Source: Fidelibacterota bacterium
GTDB taxonomy: Bacteria > Fidelibacterota > UBA8477 > JABMPR01
DNA length: 39,916 bases
Assembly: GCA_018650445.1 (NCBI GenBank)
Contig: JABIFX010000213.1
Location: forward strand, 1-39,916
Direction: 5' to 3'
A model generated the notes under the pieces. The model had not been told where the DNA came from. It did no database searches and saw only the letters and a list, made by a program, of their open reading frames with translations. Positions 28,006 to 37,596 of this stretch are shown here, in pieces. How positions within the stretch are numbered: position 1 is the stretch's first letter; each line of letters begins with the position of its first letter. Made by a program: the position numbers and the translations under genes.

Positions 28006-29750
28006 GACTTATCGTGTTACTCTTGATATTCACCTTATATGGATATCCTCAAGTGGATGATCATATGGCTAATGACGAGTTGGATGATCCTGATGAAACT
28101 CAATATTTAGATCAACTACTGACTACGCTATTTCAACCATTTTCAATTGAAACTGCTGATACCATTTCACTTGTTGAGCACGGCTATTCGAGGGAAGTGA
28201 TTGAGATAATTCATGAGTGGCAAAAGGGAGATGAGACCCTCAAGTCATTACAGCGGAGAGTTCATGGAAAGGATTTAATTCTACTGAAAAAAGATATAAA
28301 AATGGATTCTCAGCAAACACAAATCCACTTTCGCCAACGCTTACAGTATTCTCCCTCACTCAAAGGGTGGCGTATTTTGAATAAAGGTCGTATATGGAAC
28401 AAGTGGGGATCAGTAAATGTTCTAACCGAGCAAGATCCTGGAGAGGATAAATTAACCGACCATTCCGTCTTTACATTGAGCAGCCACTCTATCCCCTGGC
28501 TTGATCACGTCATTCTCGGTGATTTTCATGTGAATTGGGGTGGCGGGTTGATCTTGAATCAACAGGGTTCGCGTCCAAGTCTAAATCCCAGATCACTTCT
28601 GCGCACAAAGCAATCGACTATTCGTCCTCATTATTCAAGCAGAGAGATTGATTATTTTAAGGGGATTGCTGGTAGTTTTTCATATAGCAAAATTCATGGT
28701 GTCGCCTTTGTCTCCAGTCGTATTCAAAAAGGCTTGTCGAGCAGGAATCAGTTCAGGGAAGATGCAGATGGAATCCACCCAACAGGAAAGGTCCTTGAGT
28801 CCAAGCGGAAAAACGATATTGGATTGGCTCTGGAGGCACTCTCTTCAAGGACGCAATTCTATGCGTCCGCAATCTACAATCCTGAGATAAAGTCAGGTCT
28901 GGCATATGAGCTGGGGCTCTCAAAGAAGTTGGATCACTCCCAAAGAATCCAAGTTTACACAAATAGTCTTGATTCCAAGAATCACAGGATGACTCTGACC
29001 TGGGCCTATTTCACTCCAGCGTTGTATGTGACGCTTCAGTATAGACATTATATCACAGACGAGGTCTTAGCTCCCGGGTTCATATCAACTCTTCTTGGTA
29101 CGTCGGCATCAAATGAAAAGGGGCTTTCGGCTCGACTCCAAATGCGACCTACTCGTAAATTGCAAATCCGATATGCCCTCGAGACAGGCAATTCAGTCGA
29201 GTTTCAAACGGCTGATGATTACCGGACCATCCAACAGCACAAGTTTCAAGTCATCCAAAAACTGGATGAGGGTTTCCTCCAGTTTGATTATAGCCGAAAA
29301 CTTGAGCGTCCTGTTTTGGAGGGGGATATCTGGGGAGGACAATTCTCAAGCCATAAAATTACGAAAAGTGCTGTATCTCTGGTTCACAATTTTTCCTCCC
29401 AATTTAAGTATCGGATGAATTTGAAATCAGCTTTTAGTGGTAAAGAAGCAGCACTACTTGTTCAGCAACGTCTTTTTAATGCAAAGGGCAGATGGAAATG
29501 GACAATTGGTTATGTGAGATTTTTTATTCCCGATTACACCATGAGATTAAGTATATATGAGACCAGCGTGGCTGAAAGCTTTAGTTTTTATACGGCTTTT
29601 GATGATGGAGATCGATGGTTTCTGTATCTTAAGCAACAGACGCTGAATTGGTTTGATATGGAAATGAAATTGGTCCAAACTCGTTCCTTTGATGCCCCCG
29701 TTGTGCACAAACAACTTGCCATAAGCCTTCAGATGTCCGTTGTCTTATAA
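28002..29750 (+). CDS. Outer-membrane barrel with N-terminal HhH (ComEA-like) region
   Basis: The start is ATG28002, coupled through ATGA to the preceding gene; an upstream in-frame ATG at 27903 lies inside that gene. After a signal peptide (MRLIVLLLIFTLYGYPQ), residues about 45-100 (FSIETADTISLVEHGYS, EVIEIIHEWQKGDETLKSL) have the spacing of ComEA-type helix-hairpin-helix motifs, though degenerate. The remaining 480 residues look like a barrel, with LGDFHVNWGGGLILNQQG near residue 170, which I associate with the HhH-plus-barrel proteins of Bacteroidota. Function unknown. HhH domains often bind DNA, so a part in DNA uptake or surface DNA binding is a hypothesis. The amidase follows after 29 bp. 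Confidence 0.65.
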   Translation: MRLIVLLLIFTLYGYPQVDDHMANDELDDPDETQYLDQLLTTLFQPFSIETADTISLVEHGYSREVIEIIHEWQKGDETLKSLQRRVHGKDLILLKKDIKMDSQQTQIHFRQRLQYSPSLKGWRILNKGRIWNKWGSVNVLTEQDPGEDKLTDHSVFTLSSHSIPWLDHVILGDFHVNWGGGLILNQQGSRPSLNPRSLLRTKQSTIRPHYSSREIDYFKGIAGSFSYSKIHGVAFVSSRIQKGLSSRNQFREDADGIHPTGKVLESKRKNDIGLALEALSSRTQFYASAIYNPEIKSGLAYELGLSKKLDHSQRIQVYTNSLDSKNHRMTLTWAYFTPALYVTLQYRHYITDEVLAPGFISTLLGTSASNEKGLSARLQMRPTRKLQIRYALETGNSVEFQTADDYRTIQQHKFQVIQKLDEGFLQFDYSRKLERPVLEGDIWGGQFSSHKITKSAVSLVHNFSSQFKYRMNLKSAFSGKEAALLVQQRLFNAKGRWKWTIGYVRFFIPDYTMRLSIYETSVAESFSFYTAFDDGDRWFLYLKQQTLNWFDMEMKLVQTRSFDAPVVHKQLAISLQMSVVL

Positions 29751-29779
29751 TTCCTCCCAGACTATTTTCAACGCTAAAT

Positions 29780-31312
29780 ATGAATCGCCAGCGATATATA
29801 ATTTTAATACTCCTCTTGCTTTTTTCGATCACTTCGTTGCAAGCGAGACGGACTGAACTTATTCTTCAAAAAGCCTCGGATGAGCGATATGTACCCGCGA
29901 TTCCAGTCTATGTAATAAATCAATACCAATATATTTCGCTCCAGGATTTGCTGGACGCCTATAAAATTTCGGCTTTCTTAAACCCTGCTGTCAGAAAGTC
30001 GGTCTTCCGTATCGGTCGCCTGAAATTCAAGGTCACCGCCTATAATCACTATGTCATGGTTGAGGACAAAACGTTTCAGATGTCCCATTCGGTGATTTTC
30101 TTTGATGGAGATACATATCTGCCTATGGATGATTTTGTGGGTATCCTCAAAATGGTGGGTCTGGTTTCAGGTGTCACAATTCTATCAGGAAGTGATGAAG
30201 ACGACACGCAAGTCCAGCAAGCTGCTGAACCCACACAATACTCACCATTTGACATCGTTTCGGCAAACATTGAAGAACGTCAAAATGGAACAGTTATCCG
30301 GATTCGAACTGCCAATCGCTATGATGCTAATTCTGTAAAAGCCTGGATTAACCGCGAGGAGTGGCTTTATGTCACCTTGCCTGGTGCCATTGTAAATAAG
30401 CCGAATCTTGATAATACTGAAATTCCCAAGAACAGCAGTATCCGTAAAATCACAGCAGACCAATTGGGTGGAACTTCCCAGCTTACTTTCCGCCTACGGG
30501 GGACAGTCGAAGGTGTCGATGTTTTACATCGTGACTCGCCTCCAGAAATATTACTTACTATTCGTAGACCTTATGTTATTGATCAATCCCACTATCTGGA
30601 AAAGGAACGTCAGAAGTGGAAGCTTGATAAAGTTGTGCTTGATGCCGGGCATGGGGGGCACGACCCCGGAGCTCGTGGCAATGGTCTCAGGGAAAAAGAA
30701 ATCACACTCGATGTTGTGAAGCGGTTGGGGAAATTGATTGAAACTCGCACAGATATTGAGGTGATCTATACCAGGGATACAGATGTGTTTGTTCCACTCT
30801 GGGAACGGACAAAAATTGCTAACGAAGCTGGCGGCAAAGTTTTCTTGAGCATTCATGTTAATGCAAATAAGAATAAAAGGGCTTCAGGTTTTGAAACCTA
30901 TTTACTCCGACCTGGAAAAACGGATGCTGCTATCGCCGTTGCTGAGATGGAAAATGCCGTTATAAAGCTTGAAAAAAATGTGGATCAGTACGACAAGTTG
31001 AGCGCTGAACAACTCATTCTCGCCACCATGGCTCAAAGCTCTTTTATGCAGCAAAGTGAAACCCTGGCTGACCTGACGCAGCGTGAATTCGACAAAAAAC
31101 TCGTGGGGCAAAACAGGGGTGTCAAACAGGCAGGATTTATTGTGCTCATCGGAGCTTCAATGCCCAACGTACTCATCGAATTAGGATTTATTTCGAATAA
31201 AAATGATGCTCGCAGGTTGAAACAGGCCGCTTATAGACAGAAGGCCGCCCAGGGTATATTTGATGCTCTAATGAAATACAAAACACGACATGAAAAGTTA
31301 TTATCACCGTGA
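29780..31312 (+). CDS. N-acetylmuramoyl-L-alanine amidase (Amidase_3)
   Basis: The 510-residue protein has a signal peptide (about 1-22), a copper-amine-oxidase-N-like segment (about 38-135), an AMIN-like beta domain (about 155-265), and a C-terminal Amidase_3 domain (283-505). Zinc ligands are visible: His291 in DAGHGGHDPGA, Glu305 in LREKEITLD, and His359 in SIHVNAN; the catalytic Glu is in LIELGFISN. It cleaves the bond between muramic acid and the stem peptide during cell separation. Its stop overlaps the murI GTG start by four bases, joining peptidoglycan cleavage to precursor supply. Confidence 0.93.
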   Translation: MNRQRYIILILLLLFSITSLQARRTELILQKASDERYVPAIPVYVINQYQYISLQDLLDAYKISAFLNPAVRKSVFRIGRLKFKVTAYNHYVMVEDKTFQMSHSVIFFDGDTYLPMDDFVGILKMVGLVSGVTILSGSDEDDTQVQQAAEPTQYSPFDIVSANIEERQNGTVIRIRTANRYDANSVKAWINREEWLYVTLPGAIVNKPNLDNTEIPKNSSIRKITADQLGGTSQLTFRLRGTVEGVDVLHRDSPPEILLTIRRPYVIDQSHYLEKERQKWKLDKVVLDAGHGGHDPGARGNGLREKEITLDVVKRLGKLIETRTDIEVIYTRDTDVFVPLWERTKIANEAGGKVFLSIHVNANKNKRASGFETYLLRPGKTDAAIAVAEMENAVIKLEKNVDQYDKLSAEQLILATMAQSSFMQQSETLADLTQREFDKKLVGQNRGVKQAGFIVLIGASMPNVLIELGFISNKNDARRLKQAAYRQKAAQGIFDALMKYKTRHEKLLSP

Positions 31313-32142
31313 ATGAACTAAGCACAGAACAAGCCATTGGTGTTTTTGACTCCGGACTGGGAGGAATCTCAGTTGTACGAGCCATTATTGATTTATTACC
31401 CCATGAACACCTCGTATATTTTGGAGATACAGCCCGAGTTCCATATGGTTCAAAATCCGAGGAAACCGTCATTCGCTTTGCCCATCAAATTTCTTCATTC
31501 CTGAGAGAAAAACAGGTCAAAATGATTGTTGTAGCCTGTAATACAGCCTCAGCAGTTGCCCTACAGAGTCTCCAGCAGAGTTTTAACATTCCAATAGTAG
31601 GAGTGATTGAACCCGGCTCTGAAGCCGCCGTGAGAAACTCGAAGCATAAACGCATTGGAGTGATTGGCACCGCCTCAACTATAAGATCAGGCGCCTATCG
31701 AACAGCCATTAGAGCACTTGATCCAGAGATGGAAGTGACAGATCAGTCTTGTCCGCTGCTGGTCCCACTTGTGGAAGAGGATTGGCCACATGATGGTGTT
31801 GTAAAACAAGTGCTGGAGAGCTATTTGGACTCATTTAAAATTCAAAAGCCAGATTCGCTTATCCTGGGTTGTACTCATTATCCCTATCTCAAGTCAATCA
31901 TCCAACAGGTGATAGGGCCCTCAGTTCGTCTCGTAGATTCAGGAGAAGAAACAGCGACCAGAGTACAAAAAGTATTAAAAGAAATGGGATTGTTGAATCA
32001 TGGGAACGGTGACCCCGGTAGGCATAAATTTTATGTTTCTGACTTTCCTCAAAAATTTGAAGAAACAGCATCCCGGTTTTTAGGGAGACCTCTTGATAAG
32101 CTGTTTAAGGTTGAACTGGAAGTTCTGGAATCTTTCAAATAA
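31309..32142 (+). CDS. murI: Glutamate racemase
   Basis: MurI makes D-glutamate for peptidoglycan. The 277-residue protein has FDSGLGGISV, the two catalytic cysteines Cys77 (VACNTAS) and Cys188 (LGCTHYP), and VYFGDTARVPYG. GTG31309 overlaps the amidase stop as GTGA. FolC follows after 42 bp. Confidence 0.96.
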   Translation: MNELSTEQAIGVFDSGLGGISVVRAIIDLLPHEHLVYFGDTARVPYGSKSEETVIRFAHQISSFLREKQVKMIVVACNTASAVALQSLQQSFNIPIVGVIEPGSEAAVRNSKHKRIGVIGTASTIRSGAYRTAIRALDPEMEVTDQSCPLLVPLVEEDWPHDGVVKQVLESYLDSFKIQKPDSLILGCTHYPYLKSIIQQVIGPSVRLVDSGEETATRVQKVLKEMGLLNHGNGDPGRHKFYVSDFPQKFEETASRFLGRPLDKLFKVELEVLESFK

Positions 32143-32184
32143 TACACCCTTTACCATTTAAATAGAGATTGGGGATAATTCAAC

Positions 32185-33456
32185 TTGGTGAATCCGGATT
32201 CCAAATCAGTTTTCGAGTACATTTTCGGGTTAACGGTACCAGGAGTCAAGCTCGAATTGTCCAGGGTTGAAGCATTTATGGATCGGCTGGGTAATCCCCA
32301 CGCCGCTTATCCTGTTATTCATATTGCTGGAACCAATGGAAAAGGCTCCACCGCAGCAATGTTGGCTGGCATTCTCAGAGCTTATGGCAAAAAGACGGGT
32401 TTATTTACTTCACCACATTTGATCACACCCAATGAGCGTATTCGGGTAGGGAATACGCTGGTTTCTGATGAGTTTATTGTCAGGAAGGTTGAAGAATGGC
32501 GGGTTCATATTGACGAGTTGGGTATTACGTTTTTTGAAGTCCTCACCGCCCTGGGAATGGAATACTTCAGGCAACACTCAGTTGACTATGCCGTCATTGA
32601 AACTGGGCTGGGTGGCCGACTGGATGCCACGAACGTTGTGAATCCTATTGCTAGCATTATTACCAGTGTATCCATGGATCATGAGAATATCCTTGGTGAT
32701 AATCTCTCCAAGATTGCAGGAGAAAAGGCAGGCATCATTAAATCGCAGCGCCCCATTTTTCTTGGGAAGAATCCTGAAGTTGTCAGACAGGTCGTTGAAC
32801 AAAAGAGTCAACTGGTAAATGCGGGCTATGTTTATGTTCCAGATAAGGTCAAAATTGAGGACATCAAGACTCATGGTATGTCACAGCATGTCCGATGCAC
32901 GATAGCAGGTCAGGTGATTGATGTGGAATTACCCTTGCTTGGACGTCATCAGGTGGAGAATTTCACTAACGTGCTGGCAAGTCTGGCTGATTTAGGTTTC
33001 AATCTAGATGCTTCTATCATTCAAAAGGGTTTGGATGACATGATCTGGCAAGGTCGCCTGCAAGTTCTGCAAAAAGAACCCATAGTGCTATACGATGTAG
33101 CCCATAATCCAGAGGGACTTACACGATTACTGGATTCATTACGGGAACTCGGTAGAGCTGATTCAATAATTGTAGCCGCATTTAATGCGAGAAAAAATAT
33201 CCAGCCGATGCTCGATCTGCTTAGCAAGTGGTCAGGGGAGGTTATATTCACAATCTTCTCAGGACACTCTGCAGTTGGAAAGGAGACGCTGCTTCATCTG
33301 GGCGTTAACCCGAAGATGATAGCAATCGATCTCCAATCAGCGTACGAGCGAGCGCTTGAATTGAGTTTGAATGACCATCAATCCATATGCTTTATCGGAA
33401 GTCATTATCTGGCCGAGTCTCTCTTTCCCATGTTCGATAATGCACCTCAGAATTGA
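32185..33456 (+). CDS. folC: Folylpolyglutamate synthase / dihydrofolate synthase
   Basis: A Mur-ligase-type enzyme that adds glutamate to (dihydro)folates. Motifs: P-loop HIAGTNGKGSTAAM, TSPHL, ETGLGGRLDATNVV, and DVAHNPEG in the C-terminal domain. The 423-residue length is normal. No ATG is available: TTG32185 and GTG32188 are both possible, with GGGGAT about nine bases upstream. It is probably the last gene of the run starting at 27190. Confidence 0.94.
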   Translation: MVNPDSKSVFEYIFGLTVPGVKLELSRVEAFMDRLGNPHAAYPVIHIAGTNGKGSTAAMLAGILRAYGKKTGLFTSPHLITPNERIRVGNTLVSDEFIVRKVEEWRVHIDELGITFFEVLTALGMEYFRQHSVDYAVIETGLGGRLDATNVVNPIASIITSVSMDHENILGDNLSKIAGEKAGIIKSQRPIFLGKNPEVVRQVVEQKSQLVNAGYVYVPDKVKIEDIKTHGMSQHVRCTIAGQVIDVELPLLGRHQVENFTNVLASLADLGFNLDASIIQKGLDDMIWQGRLQVLQKEPIVLYDVAHNPEGLTRLLDSLRELGRADSIIVAAFNARKNIQPMLDLLSKWSGEVIFTIFSGHSAVGKETLLHLGVNPKMIAIDLQSAYERALELSLNDHQSICFIGSHYLAESLFPMFDNAPQN

Positions 33457-33724
33457 ATCTTCAGCCTGGAAAAAAAGGTAAAATGATACTGGAAATTCAC
33501 TGTGCTTTTTGGACCAAGGGATTATTGAGAGTAGACCAATATGAAAACCAGGGTCTATACCACTTAGATAAATAATAAATTAGATTTTTAATTGACAAGG
33601 TATAGGTCTGGATTAACTTCACGTTGCAATTCGAATAGCTGAAGATGCAGTTTTAATCTCCCGACAATAATTTTTCACAGAAATTTAACAAAAATATCAA
33701 CCATAAAAGAACAGGTTTATTTCA
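33457..33724 (+). promoter_or_regulatory. rho promoter and leader region
   Basis: A TTGACA at 33592-33597 with TAACTT at 33614-33619 (16-bp spacing) is a plausible promoter, giving a leader of about 100 bases before ATG33725. Upstream lie competing inverted repeats: TAGACC (33532-33537) with GGTCTA (33552-33557), or CTATACC (33555-33561) with GGTATAG (33599-33605). Rho is autoregulated through its leader in other bacteria; here that is only inference. No terminator for folC is visible. Confidence 0.4.
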
Positions 33725-34978
33725 ATGAGTTTTACCATTACCCAGCTTCAGGACAAGAAGTTGAAAGAGTTGGCAGATATTGCCCAGGAATTAGCAGTGC
33801 CAGCGATCACCGGTCAGAAAAAAATGGATCTAATCGAGGCCATCATCGAAGCTCAAACCGAGAGTGCAGGCATGATGTTTTCCAAGGGCGTTTTAGAAAT
33901 CTTGCCCGATGGATACGGCTTTCTCCGAGATGCAGACAATAATTATCTGGCTGGAGCCCATGACATCTACGTATCACCGTCGCAAATTAAGCGATTTGGA
34001 TTACGCACAGGACAGATAGTCTGGGGTCAGGTTCGTCCCCCCAAGGATAATGAACGCTATTTTGCACTCCTCAAAATTGAGGCAATCAATTATCAGAATC
34101 CTGAAGAAGGCAGAATAGTCCCACAGTTTGACACACTCGTTCCCCTGTATGCCGATAATAAGCTCACCCTGGAACGCGGTCCCAAGAGCTATTCCATGCG
34201 TGTAATGGATTTACTGAGCCCTGTGGGTAAAGGTCAGCGTGGTCTTATTACTGCTCAACCCAAAACAGGTAAGACAATCCTGCTTCAGGATATAGCAAAC
34301 TCCATTGTTCGAAATCATCCCGATGTAATCCTCATCGTCCTGCTTATTGATGAACGACCAGAAGAAGTGACAGATATGCGTCGCATGGTCAATGCGGAAG
34401 TCATAGCATCTACCTTTGATGAACCACCAGAGCGTCACGTTCAAGTCGCAGACATGGTCCTCAATAAGGCAAAATGTATGGTAGAATTTGGTAAGGATGT
34501 TGTCATCCTTCTGGATAGTCTGACACGTCTTGCCCGTGCTCACAATGCGGTTATCCCACATAGTGGTAAGATCCTATCCGGTGGTATTGATTCCAATGCC
34601 CTCCATCGTCCCAAACGCTTCTTTGGTGCAGCCAGAAATGTGGAGCATGGTGGTAGCTTAACCATTATGGCCACTGCGCTTATTGAAACTGGGTCCCGTA
34701 TGGATGATGTTATTTTTGAAGAGTTCAAAGGTACCGGTAACATGGAGCTGGTACTCGATCGTCGTCTCAGCGATCGTCGAATTTATCCAGCTATCGATAT
34801 CAATCGCTCGGGTACTAGAAAGGAAGAGTTGCTCCTTTCCAAGGCTGAGCTTTCCAGAACCTGGATATTGAGAAAATTACTCAACGAAATGACCCCTGTT
34901 GAAGCCATGGAATTTCTCCTGGAGCGAATGCAGCGTTCAAGCACCAATAAAGAGTTTATCCAGACGATGAATTCATAG
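33725..34978 (+). CDS. rho: Transcription termination factor Rho
   Basis: The hexameric RNA helicase is 417 residues, like E. coli Rho. It has an N-terminal Rho_N helical domain (1-45), an RNA-binding cold-shock-like domain (about 52-122; [14 protein letters not shown]), and the ATPase with Walker A AQPKTGKT (177-184), LIDERPEEV, and [14 protein letters not shown]. The Walker A region reads [15 protein letters not shown], close to the canonical form. Strong terminator downstream. Confidence 0.98.
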   Translation: MSFTITQLQDKKLKELADIAQELAVPAITGQKKMDLIEAIIEAQTESAGMMFSKGVLEILPDGYGFLRDADNNYLAGAHDIYVSPSQIKRFGLRTGQIVWGQVRPPKDNERYFALLKIEAINYQNPEEGRIVPQFDTLVPLYADNKLTLERGPKSYSMRVMDLLSPVGKGQRGLITAQPKTGKTILLQDIANSIVRNHPDVILIVLLIDERPEEVTDMRRMVNAEVIASTFDEPPERHVQVADMVLNKAKCMVEFGKDVVILLDSLTRLARAHNAVIPHSGKILSGGIDSNALHRPKRFFGAARNVEHGGSLTIMATALIETGSRMDDVIFEEFKGTGNMELVLDRRLSDRRIYPAIDINRSGTRKEELLLSKAELSRTWILRKLLNEMTPVEAMEFLLERMQRSSTNKEFIQTMNS

Positions 34979-35010
34979 ATATATCAAGCTAATTACATAC
35001 AAGTAATTGA

Positions 35011-35044
35011 GGAGCGTGGAGGCAATTCCACGCTCCTTTTTTTT
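35011..35044 (+). terminator. Rho-independent terminator after rho
   Basis: A perfect 10-bp GC-rich stem (GGAGCGTGGA at 35011-35020 with 35027-35036), a six-base loop, and eight T residues (35037-35044). It lies 32 bp after the rho stop. Confidence 0.95.
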
Positions 35045-35102
35045 AAAGGAACTCGCTCCAGAATAAAGCGTATCAATTCAAGATTATTGTTCCACCTTTC
35101 CC

Positions 35103-35132
35103 TTGCCAAGACAGGGGGGGTGCCGATATATT
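35103..35132 (+). promoter_or_regulatory. Promoter of the aminotransferase operon
   Basis: TTGCCA (35103-35108, five of six) and TATATT (35127-35132, five of six) are 18 bp apart, just after the rho terminator and 30 bp before ATG35163. The spacer contains a run of seven G. Overlap of the -35 with an upstream in-frame ATG at 35103 argues that the latter is not the start codon. Confidence 0.55.
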
Positions 35133-35162
35133 GCGCGGCTTTTTAAGGAGAGGAAATTAGAA

Positions 35163-36350
35163 ATGAGTTTTGCCAAAAGAATCAACGCTTTACAGCCCTC
35201 AGCCACTATGGCTGTGATAGAAGCTGCAGCTCGTCTACGCGAGCAGGGTATTGATGTCATTTCCTTTGGTGCAGGGGAACCGGATTTCGATACACCAGAC
35301 CACATTATTGCCGCAGCTAATAAAGCACTTGCGGAGGGACACACCCGGTACACAGCTGGGTCAGGAACCACAGGCTTAAAGCAAGCCGTGGTAAATAAAT
35401 TGAAAAAGGATAATGGCCTTGATTATCAAACAAATCAGGTTGTCATTTCCAACGGTGGTAAGCACTCATTGTTCAACATCATGATGAGTCTCTTTGAAGA
35501 AGGTGACGAGGTTATCGTACTTGCACCGTATTGGGTGACTTATCCTGAAGTGGTGAAAGTAAGTGGTGCTGAACCTGTGTATGTTGAGACTCATGAAAAA
35601 GATGGTTTTCAGATAACCCGTGAGCAATTGCTTGAGGGAGTCACAGAAAAAACTAAGGGCATCATTGTCAACACACCCTCCAATCCCAGTGGTGCGGTTC
35701 TGAATCGCGAAAGTTTAGAAGCCATCGTGGATGTCGCTACTTCAGAGGATTTATGGCTGATAAGTGATGAGTGTTACGAAGCACTCGTCTATGATGGAGA
35801 GCATTTGAGCCTGGCCGGATTCAAAGGTGCTTACGAGAGGACAATTACTGTCCAGACCATGTCCAAAGCCTTTGCTATGACAGGCTGGCGCATGGGCTAC
35901 ACCGCATCTTCCAAAGAGCTCGCCTCTGCCATGGGAAAATTTCAGGGTCAGGCAACAGGTTGCCCGAACTCAATTGCCCAGTATGCTTCAGAGGTTGCTT
36001 TGACAGAGCCGCCCGTATTTTTAGATGACTGGCGCGCACAATTTGTTGAACGACGCGATTATATGGTCAAAGCTCTAAATGAAATGTCTGGCATTACGTG
36101 TCTTATGCCAGAAGGTGCATTCTATGCTTTTCCAAAGGTTTCAGATCTCTTTGGGAAAAAAGCTGGGGATGTTGAAATTAAAAATGACATGGATCTGACA
36201 AAATATTTATTGGATGAAGCACATATTACGGTAGTTCCCGGCTCAGCTTTTGGAGCCTCAGAACATGTAAGATTGTCCTATGCTACATCCTTGGACGCTA
36301 TTAAAACAGGTCTTGGCAGATTTGCAGACGCTGTTGCTAAATTGAATTGA
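35163..36350 (+). CDS. PLP-dependent aminotransferase (aspartate aminotransferase type)
   Basis: Start ATG35163 ([10 protein letters not shown]) has AAGGAG upstream and the usual family N-terminus. The 395-residue class I/II fold type I enzyme shows [21 protein letters not shown] with the conserved Asn, SDECYE, and the PLP-binding Lys235 in [13 protein letters not shown]. The best match is bacterial class Ib aspartate aminotransferase, but relatives with other substrates look alike. bL31 follows 19 bp after the stop. Confidence 0.92.
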   Translation: MSFAKRINALQPSATMAVIEAAARLREQGIDVISFGAGEPDFDTPDHIIAAANKALAEGHTRYTAGSGTTGLKQAVVNKLKKDNGLDYQTNQVVISNGGKHSLFNIMMSLFEEGDEVIVLAPYWVTYPEVVKVSGAEPVYVETHEKDGFQITREQLLEGVTEKTKGIIVNTPSNPSGAVLNRESLEAIVDVATSEDLWLISDECYEALVYDGEHLSLAGFKGAYERTITVQTMSKAFAMTGWRMGYTASSKELASAMGKFQGQATGCPNSIAQYASEVALTEPPVFLDDWRAQFVERRDYMVKALNEMSGITCLMPEGAFYAFPKVSDLFGKKAGDVEIKNDMDLTKYLLDEAHITVVPGSAFGASEHVRLSYATSLDAIKTGLGRFADAVAKLN

Positions 36351-36369
36351 TGAAGGGAGTACCCATAAA

Positions 36370-36582
36370 ATGAAACCAGGAATCCATCCTAAATACGAGT
36401 TGCACAAGGTTGCTTGTGCCTGCGGGAATAGTTTTGAAACCTATACCACGGTTGGTGAGCTGCATATAGAAATTTGCAACGAATGTCACCCATATTTTAC
36501 TGGAAAACAAAAATTAATGGATACGGCTGGTCGTATCGATAAGTTCCGTAAAAAATATGGAACAGCAGAAAAAGCTAAATAG
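36370..36582 (+). CDS. rpmE: 50S ribosomal protein bL31, zinc-binding form
   Basis: The 70 residues start [11 protein letters not shown] and contain Cys16, Cys18, Cys36 and Cys39, the zinc-binding (C+) type, and [19 protein letters not shown]. The zinc form is usually made under zinc-replete conditions. A ribosome site (AAGGGAG) precedes ATG36370. It leads into the DUF1385-prfA pair, a conserved order in many bacteria. Confidence 0.97.
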   Translation: MKPGIHPKYELHKVACACGNSFETYTTVGELHIEICNECHPYFTGKQKLMDTAGRIDKFRKKYGTAEKAK

Positions 36583-36603
36583 ATCCGTTCTAAAGCTGAT
36601 TTG

Positions 36604-37596
36604 ATGCCCAAACGCTCATTTCGCGTTATTCTTCAGGCATTTCTCACCGCCCAACAAACTATTTTGGTCGGTGGGCAAGCTATCATTGAGGGTGTGATGA
36701 TGCGTGTGCCTGGTGCTTATGCTATTGCTGTGAGAAATCCCAAAGGCGAGATCATTACCAGACGCCAGGAATTCATTTCGCTCACAGAGAAGATCGCCCT
36801 ATTTAAGAAGCCCGTCCTGCGCGGCATGATTGCACTTTTCGAATCTATGAAGATGGGTGTTGGTACTCTCAACGAGTCAGCCGAAATCGCCTATGAGGAA
36901 GACAGCCCAGCCGAGATGACACTGAAGGACAAAGTTCTGTCCTTTCTTGGAACTATGCTGGCCTTGACTATTGGACTGGGTCTTTTCTTTGTGACGCCAC
37001 TCTTTGTCACAGGCAACTTACTCAATCTCTCGGAGACGGCATTTACTTTTAACGTGGTGTCAGGAGTTATCAGAATAGCCTTATTTCTGGCCTATCTATG
37101 GGGTATATCACTGCTGGATGATGTGAAAAGACTTTTTCAGTATCATGGTGCCGAGCATAAAGCTGTATACACTTTTGAGGCTGGAAAAACATTGGATCTA
37201 GATTCTGCAAGATCCTTTCAAACTCAGCATCCACGTTGTGGGACCAGTTTTATTTTTATCGTGCTTTTATCCTCGATAATCATGTTTGCCATCATCGACA
37301 GCATTGCAAAACTTTTCGCTGGCGAAATGACACTACAGATAAGATTGCTGACACATCTACCATTAATCCCACTGGTTGCTGGTGTTGGGTATGAAATATT
37401 GAAGCTGAGCTCAAAATATCGTCATATCGCCTGGGTGAGAGCTTTATCAGCTCCAGGTATCTGGCTTCAGAACATCACAACTAGAGAGCCTGATGATGAC
37501 CAGCTCACCGTAGCTCTTGAGTCACTCAAGTTTGCTTTTGGTGATGATCTGGAGAAATATCAGGGTAAATCCTTTGTGGCCGAGGCTATTGACTAA
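36604..37596 (+). CDS. DUF1385 membrane protein (YqhQ-like)
   Basis: The 330-residue protein has the family's start [18 protein letters not shown], the cytoplasmic motif [13 protein letters not shown], and HPRCGTSF, with about four membrane helices (roughly 112-142, 152-175, 212-235, 245-270). Function unknown; the family often adjoins rpmE and prfA. ATG36604 is preferred to the TTG just before it. Its stop shares one base with the prfA start (TAATG), so the two are coupled. Confidence 0.92.
   Translation: MPKRSFRVILQAFLTAQQTILVGGQAIIEGVMMRVPGAYAIAVRNPKGEIITRRQEFISLTEKIALFKKPVLRGMIALFESMKMGVGTLNESAEIAYEEDSPAEMTLKDKVLSFLGTMLALTIGLGLFFVTPLFVTGNLLNLSETAFTFNVVSGVIRIALFLAYLWGISLLDDVKRLFQYHGAEHKAVYTFEAGKTLDLDSARSFQTQHPRCGTSFIFIVLLSSIIMFAIIDSIAKLFAGEMTLQIRLLTHLPLIPLVAGVGYEILKLSSKYRHIAWVRALSAPGIWLQNITTREPDDDQLTVALESLKFAFGDDLEKYQGKSFVAEAID

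Noticed and set aside
35103-35162. 20-codon extension of the aminotransferase
   Set aside because: The ATG overlaps the -35 of a good promoter, and AAGGAG precedes ATG35163.
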